A stretch of DNA of 64,000 bases, from contig NC_058150.1 of NCBI RefSeq assembly GCF_011075055.1, forward strand, positions 9,400,330 through 9,464,329. The letters are read 5' to 3'. This stretch comes from Mangifera indica (lineage: Eukaryota; Streptophyta; Magnoliopsida; Sapindales; Anacardiaceae). The notes below the pieces were generated by a model that did not search any database, was not told where the DNA came from, and saw only the letters and a program-made list of their open reading frames with translations. The translations under genes were made by a program, and so were the position numbers. Each line of letters opens with the position of its first letter. The first letter of the stretch is position 1. Positions 46,901-60,009 of this stretch are shown piece after piece.

Positions 46901-49900
46901 CAGTGCTTACAAAGAACGAAAAATAAAAAAACAGTATTCTACTAGCTTTCAAGAGGCCAAAACTCTCCAATGCCTATGCTTCCTTTTTGATTTCCCCTCT
47001 GCCTCTTTCCTCCCACAATTCTTCCTTTATACCTACCTATTGCATAAATACTCTTGCATGTTTCCTTGTTTCCCCATTTCTCTCCTCCCTTATCCTCTTG
47101 CCCATGCCAGAAAACCGCTGCCCATTTCTTCATAACTACTCATGCACACCCCATATTTTTCTCTACCACCTGGTCCATGGTGTGCCCCTTGTGCTTTTCT
47201 TTCTTGTGGGTTACATAAACCTTGGCTCTAATATTACTCTGCCCATCCAGTAGGACTTTGTCCTCAAGGTGGAAGTGAAGAAGAGATGATGAAAGCAATA
47301 ATAAAGTTCCTAGGAGTTCTATTAATCTAATTAGTGCAACTAATTTATCAAAAGTTCTAACTCACCTTCGGAAGAATCATGATAGTCTAGCATAGCCGAT
47401 GGGTGCATTTGGAGCTCTATATCCTTAGTTAAGCAATCCGGTAGTGGCTAACTAATTATAGAGGAGCTGATTTGTTTCTTTAATTTGGGCACAAAAAACT
47501 TGGCGAATCTTGACAGTGGCAGGTAAGGCCAAATGGTAAGTAACTACTCCCACATGCTAAATTATCTCATAAGGCCCATTTGTCCCCACAAATGGGCCTT
47601 ATGAGATAATTTAGCATGTGGGAGTAGTTACTTACCGTCTGGCCTTACTTGCCAGAGGTTTAGTTGAGCTTTTTGTTAGGGCGGAAGGCTAAGGAGGGAA
47701 ATCGATATGGTTGTAACTGAGGAAATACATAGTCTCGACGTCAAAACTCACCTTTCTTTGGCCCCTCTCACTGAACCTCCACATTCTATCACGGGCTTTG
47801 GAAAGGTTGGCCATAAGTTTGTCTAGAATGAGATTCATTTTCTTAATCACCATATTGACCTCTTTGATATTGCATTCTTCATCTACTAACTGGAGTAGAG
47901 GTGATGGATCTTGCCCATAGATTGCCTGAAAAGGAGTCATGCTCACAGTGCTATGAAAATGGTCCATGCGAGCCACCTTGGGCCATTGTTGTGGTTGTTG
48001 GAAATAGAAAAACCGAAGATAGTCTCTAAACTCCAATTCACAACTTCGGTCTATCCATCCGTCTGAGGTTGTAAACCGAACTGAATTTCAATGTAGCATC
48101 AACCAATTTGAAAATCTTTGTCATAAAATTACTCAAGAAAAATTGGGTTTTGTTTGAACAAACTTAGGTTGATTGAGTGAGAGAGTTGGCCTCTCAAAAG
48201 CTAGACCTAGAAGAGGAAATTGTTCATTCTTTTTTTTTTTTTTTCCTGTTATGTGTGGGAAAGAATAACAAACTCTCATCCATTGTAAAGTTGGTTGAAT
48301 CAATTCAAATTCATTGTCTATTTTGACCATTTTCTGCTGTTAATTTGATCATCTAACAATCTATTTTCTTGGTATTTGTTGAGTTCCTAATAAATTGGTA
48401 CTGTTAAGAACCCGAAAACTCCAAACTCTCAAAGAACCAAACTCAAACAAAATGAAATGGAATTAGGATATTTATACCAAATGATTACAATTCTTACGAA
48501 GAACGGAAAAAAAAAAAAACATAAAACACAATTCTCCTGGTTCTCGAGAGCCCAAAATTCTCCTATGCCTATGCTTCCTTTCTGATTTTCCTTCCTGCCT
48601 CCTTCCTCCTGCAATTTCGCTTTTATACCTGCCTATAACATAACTAATCCTGCACGTTTTCATATTTCCCCCTTTCTCTCCTCCTCTTCTTTTTGCTCAT
48701 GTCATCATAACTGCTTACACACAACCCACATTTTTTTCTACCACTTGGTACATTGTGTGCTACCTGTGCTTTCTTTCCTTGCGGGTTACATAAACCTTGG
48801 CTCTAACATTTTGCAACATTGCTTGGCAATTAGGACTTTGTGTCCACTAGATAGGAAGATGGAAATTATATGGATTTATAGCTCTAATGACCTTGTTCTT
48901 ACGAGTTTAGGACAATATTTACAATTTTTTCCTCATCATTGTTTCGATGAGTATTTTTATTTGATCATTATACACAATTTCTTTAATTTAGTAACCAGTG
49001 TCATGGCTACATTAACTTAAACTTTACCTTCATTGGGCTTTTGTTCATTGCAAGGTATCTCCAAAAGCATGTGGTCATACACGTAGCAGGAAAGTGGTGT
49101 CTAAAGAAGAAGCAGTGATGCAAATAAAAGCAGCAATTGATGCTCGGAAAGAAAGTGGCTCTGACATCGTTATTGTGGCACGGACTGATTCTCGTCAAGC
49201 AGTGTCTTTGGAGGAAGCACTCTGGAGGTCAAGGGCTTTTGCTGATGCTGGAGCTGATGTTCTTTTCATTGATGCTCTAGCTTCGAAAGCAGAGATGAAT
49301 GCATTCTGTGAAATCTCTCCTCGTGTTCCCAAATTGGTACAATACATTTGTTTTGATATAACATCATATGAAATTTAATAGTGTGTAAATGATGTTATTT
49401 GCATCTTTGAAGAACTGAATTTTTGCTCATATAACAAATCATATATAAAAATTGTTACGTCTTACAACAATTATTATCTTGGACAAAGGCTAACGCTATG
49501 TTCCTTTTGATTGTCATTTTAGTTGTTGTGAAATTCACAGCTTATAATCTGACAAATATCATTTGATTCTTTTGGTGAAAGCAGGGTATATTGTCCCCTG
49601 TACTTTATGTCTCTGCTGACAGTTGATAGTCACATACTGTAATTACCTATAAGTTTCAATTATTTTTTTGTTTGTTTTTGTTGCATTTATTGTGATTAGT
49701 AACTATAAATTACAGACCTCAGAATTTTGAGAAGTTGGAACTGCTATGAGAATATCAGCAATTTTTCTCATTTTGGATGAACTTAGTCATAAGCGCTGAC
49801 ATGATGTCATGTGCTTCCAATTTGTCTTAGTCTTCCCTTTGCCAATAGTTTTGTCTTTCATTTGCTTAGCTTGCATTGTTCTACATATAATGTTGGCATA

Positions 49901-52730
49901 TTTATAATTTCATGCCAAAGTGAAAATATATCAGTTCATTTCAAATTCAGTTTTCATTTCTGATAATTCTCCTTTATTCCTAGACAGGCCAATATGCTTG
50001 AAGGTGGAGGAAAAACACCAATTCTTAACCCTCTTGAACTTGAGGAGGTTGGATTTAAACTCGTGATTTACCCACTTTCCTTGATAGGAGTATCTATTCG
50101 AGCAATGCAGGTCAGATTAGTACACTGTTCTTGTGGATAAAACAGTAACAAATCATCAAGGATGCATCATGTTTAATTGAAAAAGAGAAATAGGAAGCCT
50201 GAGATTGAGGTTACTCATTGAGGATGATCATTTAGTCAAAATTCTTTCATTGTGCACACAAGTAAATGGAATGACTCTTTTTTCCTAGTTAATGAGATTG
50301 TATTTTGACAACTTGATTCTAAGTTGTATAAATTTAATATACAATTGTTTCTCTCTTGGCTTTTGTCTGATGATTATTTTGTTTTGTATAGCAGAATCTG
50401 TTACTGTTAAGTGTTAACTGATTATTTATTCTGGTTGTATTATTTTGACTTAAATTCATTGCTATGTCCAGTTGATATTAGGTGAAGGTCATTAAGCCAA
50501 TCCTGAAAGCCTGCAGTTAAACCCTCTGGCTATTATTTACCACACATGCATTATTTGGTTTATCAGTTGATTATTGCCTTGATATTTCCATCATCTGTGA
50601 ATGGAAAATGATATATGTACATTAAGCATGTGATTTTGTGGCTGGTTAAATTGGTTGAGTCTGAAGATAAATGAATTTTGTGATTACTAGCCGATATGTG
50701 CATTGTATTCTTAGTCTTCTTGTAATTTTAAGATGATGTAATCTTTCATTGGAATCTGCTCCAAGGAATTGATACTAAATTTAACTTTAAATATTGCTTA
50801 TTTTTTAATCCATGATAAGTATATGGATCCTATAGCTTGGTGCTAAGTCAAATATTAGGACTCATTTTCAGGATGCACTGGCTGCAATTAAAGGAGGCCG
50901 GATACCTCCTCCAGGGAGTATGCCATCTTTCGAAGAACTGAAAGAACTCTTAGGTTTCAATGCTTATCACGAAGAGGAGAAGCTGTATGCCACTACTCGT
51001 CGCTCAGTTTCTGAGAAAGGTGGGTGCAATCTGGGACTCTTATCTCAATCACCAGCTTTGTCCTGTCAATTATTGATGTGATCGTGATAATCTAGTCTTT
51101 CTAGCTTTATATGGATCTTAACCTTATTAGTTTGGATGACATATTAATCAGCATATAAAGTTGATCATTTTTTTTTTTTTTGTGAACATAACTGAGCTCT
51201 GAGTCATTTATCCATTCTGAGTCAGGTTGTCTATCTTTTAAATTTTTATTGATTATTTGTTCTTGGAATTTTATTCATATTCTGCCTTCTTTATTACATA
51301 AATATAGATCTGACAATTTTTTGAGCACTCCTGTTTGCCGCAAGTAACATTGACAAAAGACTGAGCCATTGTTAGATTTGTAATTATATATGTGTTGTCA
51401 GTGAGCAGTTACTCAATACAGTAGACAACCAAGGGTTCAAGATGATACAGCAAGGAGTGGCCGAAGTCTCTCAAATCCTGCTGTTGAAGTTATAACTCCT
51501 GAAGTAATGAATAACTATGGTGCAGATGGTTCAAGGAGCCCCTTAAATGGGATCTGGTCTCGGACACTGAGAATCAAAATAACTGGTAGAGATGGATTTG
51601 AGAGGCTCGACGTTAGAATTCCTGTAAGTGATCTATGGACAAGTATAACCATCATTATGTGCTCCTATTATTACTATCAGTTTTATTATAATATAGTTGA
51701 ATATTTCTTTTGAACCAATTGACCAATGTTTCCACTACATTTCTTATCTGAAATTAAATCTGATTATCCCAGCCAACATTGTACTTCAGAATTTACCTTG
51801 ACTTTGCGTTTTTATTACTTGAAAGATAGTGCATGTACTTGTCCAACTATTTATTTGAGTTTGAGCCTTCATGAAATATCATTAACTCGGACTTAGCCAT
51901 GTTGGTAGGGGCAAAGCATATTATGTCTGAACAAAATCCTGAAATATGCTTAATGCTTAGAAATTAACTGTTTGGTGGTTATAATTTTCTATTTTATGAA
52001 AAAGAAAAATCTTCAGTTTAGGATTAAATTTTTGCTTTATTTAGTTTTCACCTATGTTGAGCTAAAAAATTCTGTGATATGCTGGACAAGCTTGATTTGT
52101 CTCTAGGGGCTAGTCAGGACTTTTTCTTAAAGCAGGCTAAAACCTTTATTTTTTCTTATCCTAATACAGCATTTGCTAAACAAATAGCCTTTTTTTCAAG
52201 TGTACCTTGTGTTAAGACAAAATTCACGAAAATCCCAACATTTTAGCTGAGGCTAGTCTCCTGCAAGATCTGACTTTGTCAATGGAAGTATGTATGAATA
52301 TACATCCTATCATAAGCCTTACTTCATACAGTATGTTAAAGACATAATTACACATGCTATGACCTTTCTTTCTGTACAAGGTGCCATAATTGATAGCACT
52401 AGTTTTTCCATAATGTTGCCCTAGTTTGTTTATGAAAGAGTAACTATTGTCTTTTTGTTTCTGGTTACTTATTCCTCAATAGGCTGGATTTTTGGAAGGA
52501 ATCACAAATATAGTTCCAGGTATAATTTATTGAGCAGACTTTTTCAAAATCTGTCTTCTTTGGATTAGTTTTTGAGTAACTAACTGAAAATACTCTCATT
52601 TTGTCACACAGCATTGGGGGGTGTAAACCTCAAAGAACTTTTGGATGAAGCAGCAGATGAAGTTGGAGGAAAGCTGCTGTTAGATTTTAATGATGCAATG
52701 GGTGACAGGATTCAGGTCTTTCTTGAATGA
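43995..52730 (+). CDS. Isocitrate lyase/PEP mutase superfamily protein, plastid type
   Basis: The eight exons are 43995-44316, 45785-45996, 49055-49336, 49988-50110, 50872-51019, 51409-51623, 52483-52519 and 52612-52730. They give 485 codons plus TGA, all with GT-AG junctions and matching phases. The first 60 or so residues are Ser/Arg/Phe-rich with few acids, like a chloroplast transit peptide. The PEP-mutase/ICL barrel follows: GPACFDALSAKLVQDAGF, TGFLSYGEMV, IGDGQNGYGNA, ILEDQVSPKACGH (active-site Cys in the KxCGH loop), VARTDSR, DALAS and LEGGGKTPIL. A plant-specific extension of about 150 residues ends MGDRIQVFLE. The name carboxyvinyl-carboxyphosphonate phosphorylmutase is used for relatives, but the true substrate is unknown. 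One oddity is glutamine in GDGQNGYG, where I expect a second metal-site aspartate (GDGDNGYG). Intron 2 (3.06 kb) carries a gypsy relic. Confidence 0.92.
46816..47233 (-). repeat. Gypsy 3' LTR (left copy)
   Basis: It starts TGTTACGATCCGAAAACTCC and ends GGCTCTAATA on the plus strand. It aligns with 48402-48808 throughout. Confidence 0.85.
47475..48060 (-). pseudogene. Gypsy integrase C-terminal/chromodomain fragment
   Basis: From 48036 leftwards the frame reads VSMTPFQAIYGQDPSPLLQL. Then comes the KARDRMWRFSERGQRKVSF tail, which matches the end of the gypsy integrase and its DNA-binding tail. Nearer the left, LALPATVKIRQVF (about 47525-47488) is the linker before the chromodomain (usual form LALP...KIHPVFHVS). 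Part of the sequence between them is duplicated in inverted orientation, forming the hairpin at 47517-47655. Confidence 0.75.
47517..47655. repeat. Near-perfect 67-bp hairpin with 4-base loop
   Basis: The left arm 47517-47583 pairs with the right arm 47588-47655 around CCCC at 47584-47587. I count about three non-Watson-Crick pairs near the base of the stem (522/649, 532/639, 534/637 in the last three digits) and none in the remaining upper stem. On the minus strand the left arm is the genuine gypsy coding segment (GPYEII..VGVVTYHLALPA). The right arm is its inverted copy. Confidence 0.9.
48402..48808 (-). repeat. Gypsy 5' LTR (right copy)
   Basis: It starts TGTTAAGAACCCGAAAACTCC and ends GGCTCTAACA on the plus strand. 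It shares the order of motifs with the left LTR, including CCTATGCCTATGCTTCCTTT. Confidence 0.85.
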
Positions 52731-53640
52731 ATTCAACACCAGTTAGCTTTTACGAGTCAACGGTAAGGTTTCCTTTTCGAATATAAAGCAAAAATCTGTG
52801 ACCATTTACATAATTAAGCTCTAAGATACTTGCTGCTACACTAAATATCCTGGGAATCACTACCTTGAAACTCTGCTTCTCCATTCTTTTGCAGCATTGA
52901 CCTGAAGTACGAGCACACATTTGAGAGTTAAACTGTAAAACCAACCTCACTTCAGGGCAAAATAAAGCAAGAGAAATGATCCTTACATGAAATTGATACT
53001 TAAAACTTTATTAAAAATAAATAAAAATGACAATTGAATTGTATATTGAATAATTGCATGTTATGGAACCCTCTGGTTTGGCTTGTTTATTTGCAATGTT
53101 TGCTTTCACTATCAAATTTTTGAGCTTAAATGTAAAGTAGAATGTAAATGACTGTTCCCAGTTATGAGAAGATATAGTGAGTCTTACCGCTTATGAGAAT
53201 GAGCATACTAGAACAAAAAGAAGACAATATAAACGCTTGCTGTTGTGCTATAATGCCTGATTATTTCTATTTCGTTGATAACTTATTTTTGATGACATAA
53301 ATGCTAACCAGATAATTGAAAAAGTGCAAATGCAAAGGCATCAACTGGAGATTATGAATGAATATATCAAAATTCAGGCACCTATATGTGGGTTTGGATT
53401 AAATTGCTTGTTCAACTCAAATTGTTTTACTTGATGTGGAGCATGATAAGCTTTGCCTAACTTATAATAAGCAAAGAAGTAGTTGTATGAAATCGTCTTC
53501 AATCTTTTTAAGCCTTCTGTTATTGATTACGTGCACTACTTTGAGATTTCTTTAGTCTTACAAATAAAGTTTTTTCTTGGGTTCCTATAGTTTTGCGAAG
53601 GTTTTCATTGATTTACTTAGTTTTGTTTGTCTGATATAAG
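52731..53640 (+). other. 3' UTR of the PEP-mutase gene and spacer
   Basis: The 3' UTR likely ends near 53000-53050 (AATAAA-like words at 52962). The minus-strand frame at 52750-52950 lies inside it and has no domain. Nothing else is recognised. Confidence 0.45.
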
Positions 53641-53914
53641 TACTATAAAGTAGAGGTGACGATTTTGTTTCAAGGGAAATTCTAGATACGGGTATAGATT
53701 TGAATAAGGGGCAATTTAAACATCACTTGAATCTAAAATGACCAACTCGAGTTTGAGTGTAGCTTGCTTGAGCCATTGAATAATCTTGTTTGAGTTGTTG
53801 AACAATTGTTAGAGAAACAAACTTAATGGAGAAGAAGAATTGTTAGAGAAGAAAAAGATTGTTAGTGAGACGAGTTTTTGTATAGCAATGTTGATGAGAT
53901 GTTGATTTTGAAAA

Positions 53915-54670
53915 TGAGCTAATTTTTCTTTAGATAGAGATCAATTTGTTCGAGTTGAACACTGCACCAAGCTTGAGCCGAGTTTATATCTTTTTTTGCC
54001 TCAATTTCTTCATCTTGATTAGTAATTATAACTATCATCTTATCACCTTCTTTGATTTTAGCACTATCTAGATTGAAGAGAATGTTATTTTCTTTTGAAG
54101 TTTCCTTCACTTATTTGACTTTTTTTTATCAATTCTAGGTTTGAATTCATCCTCCTTTGATGGTATGGAAATTAAGACTCTTCCCTCTTGCTTTAGAGCG
54201 TTTCCTTCAACCTTGTTAGGTACGATGATTTGCTTTTTCCTCAATATGAAAGAGTAAGCATTGTCTTGACCTGCATATGTAGCATCCACACCATATTGTT
54301 ATGGATGTCGAAGAAGAACATGACAAACATCCATCTCAACTATGTTATAAAGGATCTTAGATTTGTAGGTTTTCCCTAAAGATAAAGGTAGCTTACATTG
54401 TTCTGTTATTCTCATATTCAGACTAGTTTGAATCTAATCAATACTATATGCAGTAGGATAAGGTATGGTTTCTGGCTTGAAGCACTCCACCAATCTATTA
54501 GATACAAAATTTCACAACTATAATTATCAATCACGAGTTTGCATACCTTACTAATAACCGTGCACTCATTATGAAAGGTTCTTTTGTGCTGTGAATCATC
54601 AAGTTGAGTAGGTGTGTTTGACAAACTTCTCTCCATATCTTTTTTATGCCTAAACATCTCTAGACAAGGC
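53915..54670 (-). pseudogene. Gypsy aspartic-protease region remnant
   Basis: HNECTVISKVCKLVIDNYSCEI near 54570-54510 corresponds to the gypsy protease strand (usual form CTV..KVC.VIIDSGSCENIVS). The catalytic DSG triad is replaced by DNY. Downstream, DATYAGQDNAYSFI (54289-54230) is the segment after the usual LLGRPWQ motif. Stops separate the pieces and the element is inactive. Confidence 0.65.
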
Positions 54671-54716
54671 TCTAATGCCACTTGACACAAAGCAAACAAT
54701 GATGGGGTTATGATAT

Positions 54717-55394
54717 TGTTCACAGGGACACAAAAAGGTTGACATTGTTTAACAGAAGAAGAGATAAACAAGAATTCAATGCAATTTTTGCTAAGCAATT
54801 CTTAAAATAAAACTTATATCTAAATTTTTATTAATAGTTGATGAACTGATTAATTAAATTGATTTGATTGTGAAAACTTAAACCCTTTATATAAGTTAAT
54901 GACTCTCCTAATTAATATAAAAATCCTAACACTATTATAATAGATAACTTATTAAATTAGGACTCTAGTTTAACTATAATTAGGAATGTTCATTAATTTT
55001 AAGTTCTAAAAAACCATGACTTCATAAAATAATATTAATAGAATTCTAAATAAAATTGAATTTTCCTAAATAATAAATCACAAAAGCTCTTTATTTCCTA
55101 AATTAAAATAGAACTCTTAAATTATTAGGTAAACTAATACTTATGAAATACTTAATTAACTAAATAGGACTAGAAAATTTGTTTTAAACCAATTTCTACA
55201 AGGAAAGTTGATTTAAACCAAACTCTACTCAATTAGGAATTCTTATTCCACATGCATAAGGCTTTCTATGTGGCTTCATATCATTATCCATGCCTATGTC
55301 ATCATGCCACATTGCCAGATAAGCTGCCACATCATCCTTGATTGCCATAGTATGTGCCACATCATTCTCTTGCACTTAGCTTATTCCTTCAACA
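54717..55394 (-). repeat. Gypsy LTR, 678 bp
   Basis: On the plus strand it starts TGTTCACAGGG and ends CCTTCAACA, giving the inverted TGTT...AACA termini of LTRs. It contains GCCACATCAT-type repeats near 55300-55370. Its partner LTR was not found in the window. Confidence 0.6.
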
Positions 55395-55566
55395 TTTTTT
55401 TTATATTTTCCGCTCTATCACCCTTTTTTCATTAGCCTTCAATGTCATTAATATCATTTTTCTCTTTATTTTCTTTTTTCACCCAACCTCTCTTTTACCT
55501 CGGATCTTTTATTGACCTCTTTTATTTCTATATCTTACCCTTGCTTTCCTTCCACGCCTTGATGCC

Positions 55567-56040
55567 CCATCAAGATTAGCTTGTGAATGACAACAATGGT
55601 GGTAGGGTGATATGGTGTTGGCAGTAGTTTAGTAGGAGTGTGGTGGTGTTAGTTTGTGTGGAGCAATTCCAATTTGGTCACTGATAACTTTTTATTAATT
55701 GGGGGTGGAAAAATTAATAAAAGTTTCCAAGGGGAATTGTTATTCAACTTTAATAAAAATAATAAAAGGGTGATTTTGTTTTTTTCACTTAATATATAAT
55801 AAAATCTAATAAATTTCAAACATGGAATAAGATGACAAGTGGATAAGTATACTAACAGATGTGAAGAGTGGAAAATTGTTATTAGGATAAGCTTTATGTG
55901 GAAATCAAGCATTCGACCATTTTTTAAGGATTAAAATTGATATCTGATCTATTCTTATTTTTCTTAATAGATAAGACATTTAATTTGATCTTTCTACTTT
56001 TACCTTGATAACTCCAATAGCTTAAGTGGCTTCACTCTAA
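55567..56040. repeat. Dispersed repeat, left copy
   Basis: Shared with 60010-60345 are GACAACAATGGTGG, GGAGTGTGGTGGTGT, GGGGGTGGAAAAA, AAAAGTTTCCAAGGG and TTAAGTGGCTTCACTCTAA. This copy has about 200 extra bases (55775-55975) absent from the other. No ORF is recognised. Confidence 0.6.
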
Positions 56041-59000
56041 TTGAGAGAAAAAGCGATAAAGCAACGTAATCGAGGGAGAGAAGAAACAATAAATGCTCTA
56101 TGAGAAGAATTAAACAAGAAGTAAATAAATGCTAGAGAAAGAGAAAGAAAGAAACAATAAATGCTGAGAGAGAGAAGAATTAACCAAGAAGCAATAAACG
56201 TTGAAAGAGAAGAAGTAATAGCGCAACTCCAGTGCACCTCGCCTCGGGTCTTGCCTACTCTTTCTTCTTCTACGGTTGGGTTTTTTTTGCCTTAATTTTA
56301 TCATAAAATATTAAAAATATGCATTCCACCTAATCTAATAAATTTTTTCAGTTAAATTATCAGTATTTTAACTAATTTAACTGAAAAAAACAATATTTAT
56401 CAACAAAGTCACAAAGTTTGCGTACCTGAAATTTTAAAGTTTTTAATTGTGTAATAAAAATAGATAAGATTATAAGAGGTTTAGATCAACACTTGAATTA
56501 AGACAAGTTTTATGTAAGATTTTAATAAAACAACTAGTTAATTTGTAGTTAAAAATCAGATGAGCTTTCTTTTTTTTAAGTTTGAAGATAAGGGTAATAG
56601 TGGTATTGTATTGACATTGTGATATAAATGTTTAGTTAATAAAATAAGTAGTAATTTTGTATAGACAAAGTGTTTAGGTTGTAAAAATTTCAATATTCCT
56701 TTTTTTTCCTTTAATTTTATTTAATGGATCCCACCACACAGGTGCAACCACCAAAAAAATATCTCTCTCGTATCACATGTTTGGTCATCAAACTGATACC
56801 ACTTAGAACAACTTCAATATAACCTCCCCCAACTAGGCCAATTAACACCACTCACAAAATCTAAATATAATACTCTCCTCAACTAGGTCAATGAATATCA
56901 CTCACAACAAAACCTAATGCGAACTCTCTTTAATTAGGTCAATCAACACCTAATAATAGATCCAATAATATCCTCCCAGTTTTTTGTTGATGGGATTTTA
57001 CCAAAGTTAGAATCGGGGGGCTTTGATATCACTTCTTGGGTCTCTACAAAAGTGATATTAAGAATCTCCCACCCCAAAAACTAGCTAATGGTGAGACTTT
57101 CATTTACACTTCTATACCAACATTCAACTTAATTTACAACTAATGTGGGATACCCAACAAGTTTATCAACTTAATCGATGATTTGTTTACTCCATAATCT
57201 TTTATCATCCAAACCTCTGTGTTATTTTCTCTACTAGATTTATTTCTCATAAGCGTCCTCCAAACCCTTTCAATGAAGTCATGAAAGTAATTTTAAAAGG
57301 AGGAGATGAAAACCTCTTGAGCTTTCCCTTTACAAAGTCAAAGTAAATTTTTTGGCCAACCATTTCACCCTGTATATTTTGACCTACCATTAACCATCCC
57401 TTTCTGCCTATAGTACGTTTTTCTAGAATAGATTCCATATTAGTTCTATTGGCTTCAGATTTGGCCTCAAAAATGCTGAAAATTACATTAGCTATTGTAA
57501 TTGGTGTGTTTTTATTATGTCCTCTTAAACCCTATCATTGTAAGTACTTTGATAAACGTTTAAGAGAAGTTGACACTAACTTTGGTAATGTTTTTTCATC
57601 TATAGGGGTGCAAATTCTTTGTTCAATTTTTGCTATCTTGTTCTCTCAAATAGGGGAAGCTTAGGTTGTTCCGAGTCTATTGTTTGGAATTGCTTTTTTG
57701 TTTATAAACACACTTTACTTACCAAAAATAAAAAAATGTAGAGCTTCATTCACATGGGTTGTTCCTAGTTCTAGTTAATCACATGTGTATTAGTTAATTC
57801 ATACCCATCACTATTAAGGAAATTTCTAATGGATACTCTATTTTTTACCTGGTAACAATGTACCTTTCACATAGGCAAACGAGGTCACAACAAGCAGAGA
57901 TTTAATTGAGGCTATAGTGATGAAAGGCAGTGGGTTATTTTTGACTTGATATTATTATTAAGAGATTTGTTAAATTACCAGTCTCATAAATTTTAACCAT
58001 GTGCACTTTAGATTTAGTTAAATTAAACCTACCATGTATACTAAGCATAAGATAAATGTTCCAATACATGATCGAACTAAAATTGAGTCCTTCAAACCCA
58101 TAAGGATCAATAGGTCAACCTGAGGGTCATACTCTTCAAAATTTTGAGGCTTCAAAAATATTTAAGTCTTCTTTCACTCTGTCTTCAAGTACATTAAATT
58201 TCTTTGCTAAAAATCTTATCACATCAATAATAAAATTCCTATTCTAATTTTACATCAATAAAATCAGAAAGCTGGAAATACATTTAAAGGGAAGGTGAGA
58301 AAAAAATGTACATTAAGAAAATTAAAGGAAGGAAGGACACATAGGTCATATTTTAAATATTCCCAAAATAATAAAAAATATGTAAACAACCATAGGTCTA
58401 AGGCTCATGTATTAGGCACCGTGCATATTCAGCTAATCAGACATATTGCATCCAAACAATTAAATTTACTTAAAATTTTAATTATTTATGAGTTTGTTAA
58501 AATTACATTTTTTACTCTATAATTTTGTAGGATTACAATAAGGTTATATAGATATCAAATTTTGTAGTGTTAGTCCTTGTCACGCATCAACGTGAAACTC
58601 GACTACAAATTGACCATAGAATGAGTGTTCCATTATTAGAATGATCACTCTAAAGTTCATCATAATTCCATAATGGAGAACAAGAATAAGAATACCATAT
58701 ATGGAAAGCATATTGTGGTGGAAACATCTAAGTAAAAAGCCCACATTAAAGTGCTCTCCTATTATGACTTCTCCAGAGCCTCCACTAGCATAGCACAGAA
58801 AGCAACAAGTTCTTTGCCCTTGCAAGATGGAGTGACAAAAGTTTTGAAAATTCAAGAGAAAGTCAAGATGAGACAAGACGAGACATGTACATTATGGTAG
58901 GTGTGAAATGAAGGTGCATTGATGTGTGTAACTAAGACATCCTAGCATACTAGTAGACTTGAAACTTGTTCCTATATGACTCGATCAATCTAATCAAGCA

Positions 59001-60009
59001 CTTACCATTTGTTTTCATTGTTCAATTATTGGACAATACAAAAATTTTTATATGGAATGGTCATTCCTTATGTGAAACTTTCATTTGTCAACATTCATAA
59101 AACATTTCCTTCGATATAGAATAGGTGATTTGCAATCCAAAATAGGTGTTTTACATGTAGAATGAGCTTTCCATTAATAGAATGAGCATTCCAACGGGAT
59201 TTCCAAAACTTTGTTGTAGAGCAATAGAAGTTGAATAATTCTTCTTTATTTTTTTGGCAAACCAATTGGTGGAATGAGATGACAAGACATGAATTCCAAA
59301 GGTTAGATGTGTACGTTCTATTTTAATATTACAAACATTCATATCCAATATAAGATTCAAAATAAATGAATATTTATCAAGACTCATTTACTGAGAACCA
59401 CGCTTGGTCAAACTAACAAAACATATTAACAAACACATATAGGTGTTCAAGGTTTTTGTTATTGAAATAGCTCTAATTTATTTCTCTGCATAGCCAAAAA
59501 TTACCGATTTGATAGCTCTAATAAAAGGACTACATTAGCTAGTGTTAAACAAGGTCGATTAGTACACAAGATGCTCCGTGATATTAAGTCGAAGGATTAT
59601 TTGCACTATCATCCATTGAAGAAATTATTCTACAAACACTAGTATTATCATTTATATGAAATTATCTAATAAGTCAATCTAGTCAATATGCAAACAATAT
59701 TCCTTTATATATTGTACCAAACTATCATCACCTCTTAATAGGATTGTTTAATATGATGATTCTCTTATTATATATTTTTGCCATTCGTCTAGCTAATAAT
59801 ATGGGTATAAACTTTTCTAACACAGCCACCATAGGTGCATATTGTTGATTACTCGTTATAATTATACTATTCCAAGAACATTCATCTCATACGTAAAATC
59901 TTTGTAAAGCAAATATGATGAAATGTCATTTTATTTATTCATAAATATGATACATTTTATACAAATACAACATTATCCAAAATGATTTACCATAAAGCAT
60001 TGGGTCTAT
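56041..60009. other. Repeat-rich intergenic DNA, no gene recognised
   Basis: Purine-rich low-complexity DNA lies at 56040-56230. At 56820-56950 the word CTCAACTAGGTCAAT is repeated three times. At 58600-58660 and 59150-59200 there are related passages (AGAATGAG..TTCCATTA.TAGAATGA), likely LTR fragments. The 71-codon frame at 57449-57664 is hydrophobic but has no homology I recognise. No supported coding gene is present. Confidence 0.4.

Larger units (their letters stand above)
46816..48808 (-). mobile_element. Ty3/gypsy relic in intron 2 of the PEP-mutase gene
   Basis: Two direct repeats of about 410 bp bracket a 1.2 kb interior with minus-strand integrase/chromodomain coding. Both LTRs run TGTTA...TAA(C/T)A on the plus strand. 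The flanking pentamers (GATTG and TTTTG) agree at only three of five positions. Most of gag and pol has been deleted. It is antisense to the host gene and must be spliced out for the gene to work. Confidence 0.8.
53640..55394 (-). mobile_element. Truncated Ty3/gypsy element (5' LTR plus protease region)
   Basis: A minus-strand LTR (55394-54717) is followed by a primer-site-like TGGCATTAGAGCC (about 54684-54672). Directly after it comes the retroviral-type protease region, so gag is deleted. RT, integrase and the 3' LTR are absent. The left boundary near 53640 is approximate. Confidence 0.65.

Noticed and set aside
52750..52950. Minus-strand open frame after the PEP-mutase gene
   Set aside because: Falls in that gene's 3' UTR and has no domain.
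57449..57664. 71-codon hydrophobic open frame
   Set aside because: No homology recognised, no promoter or splice support, surrounded by repeats.
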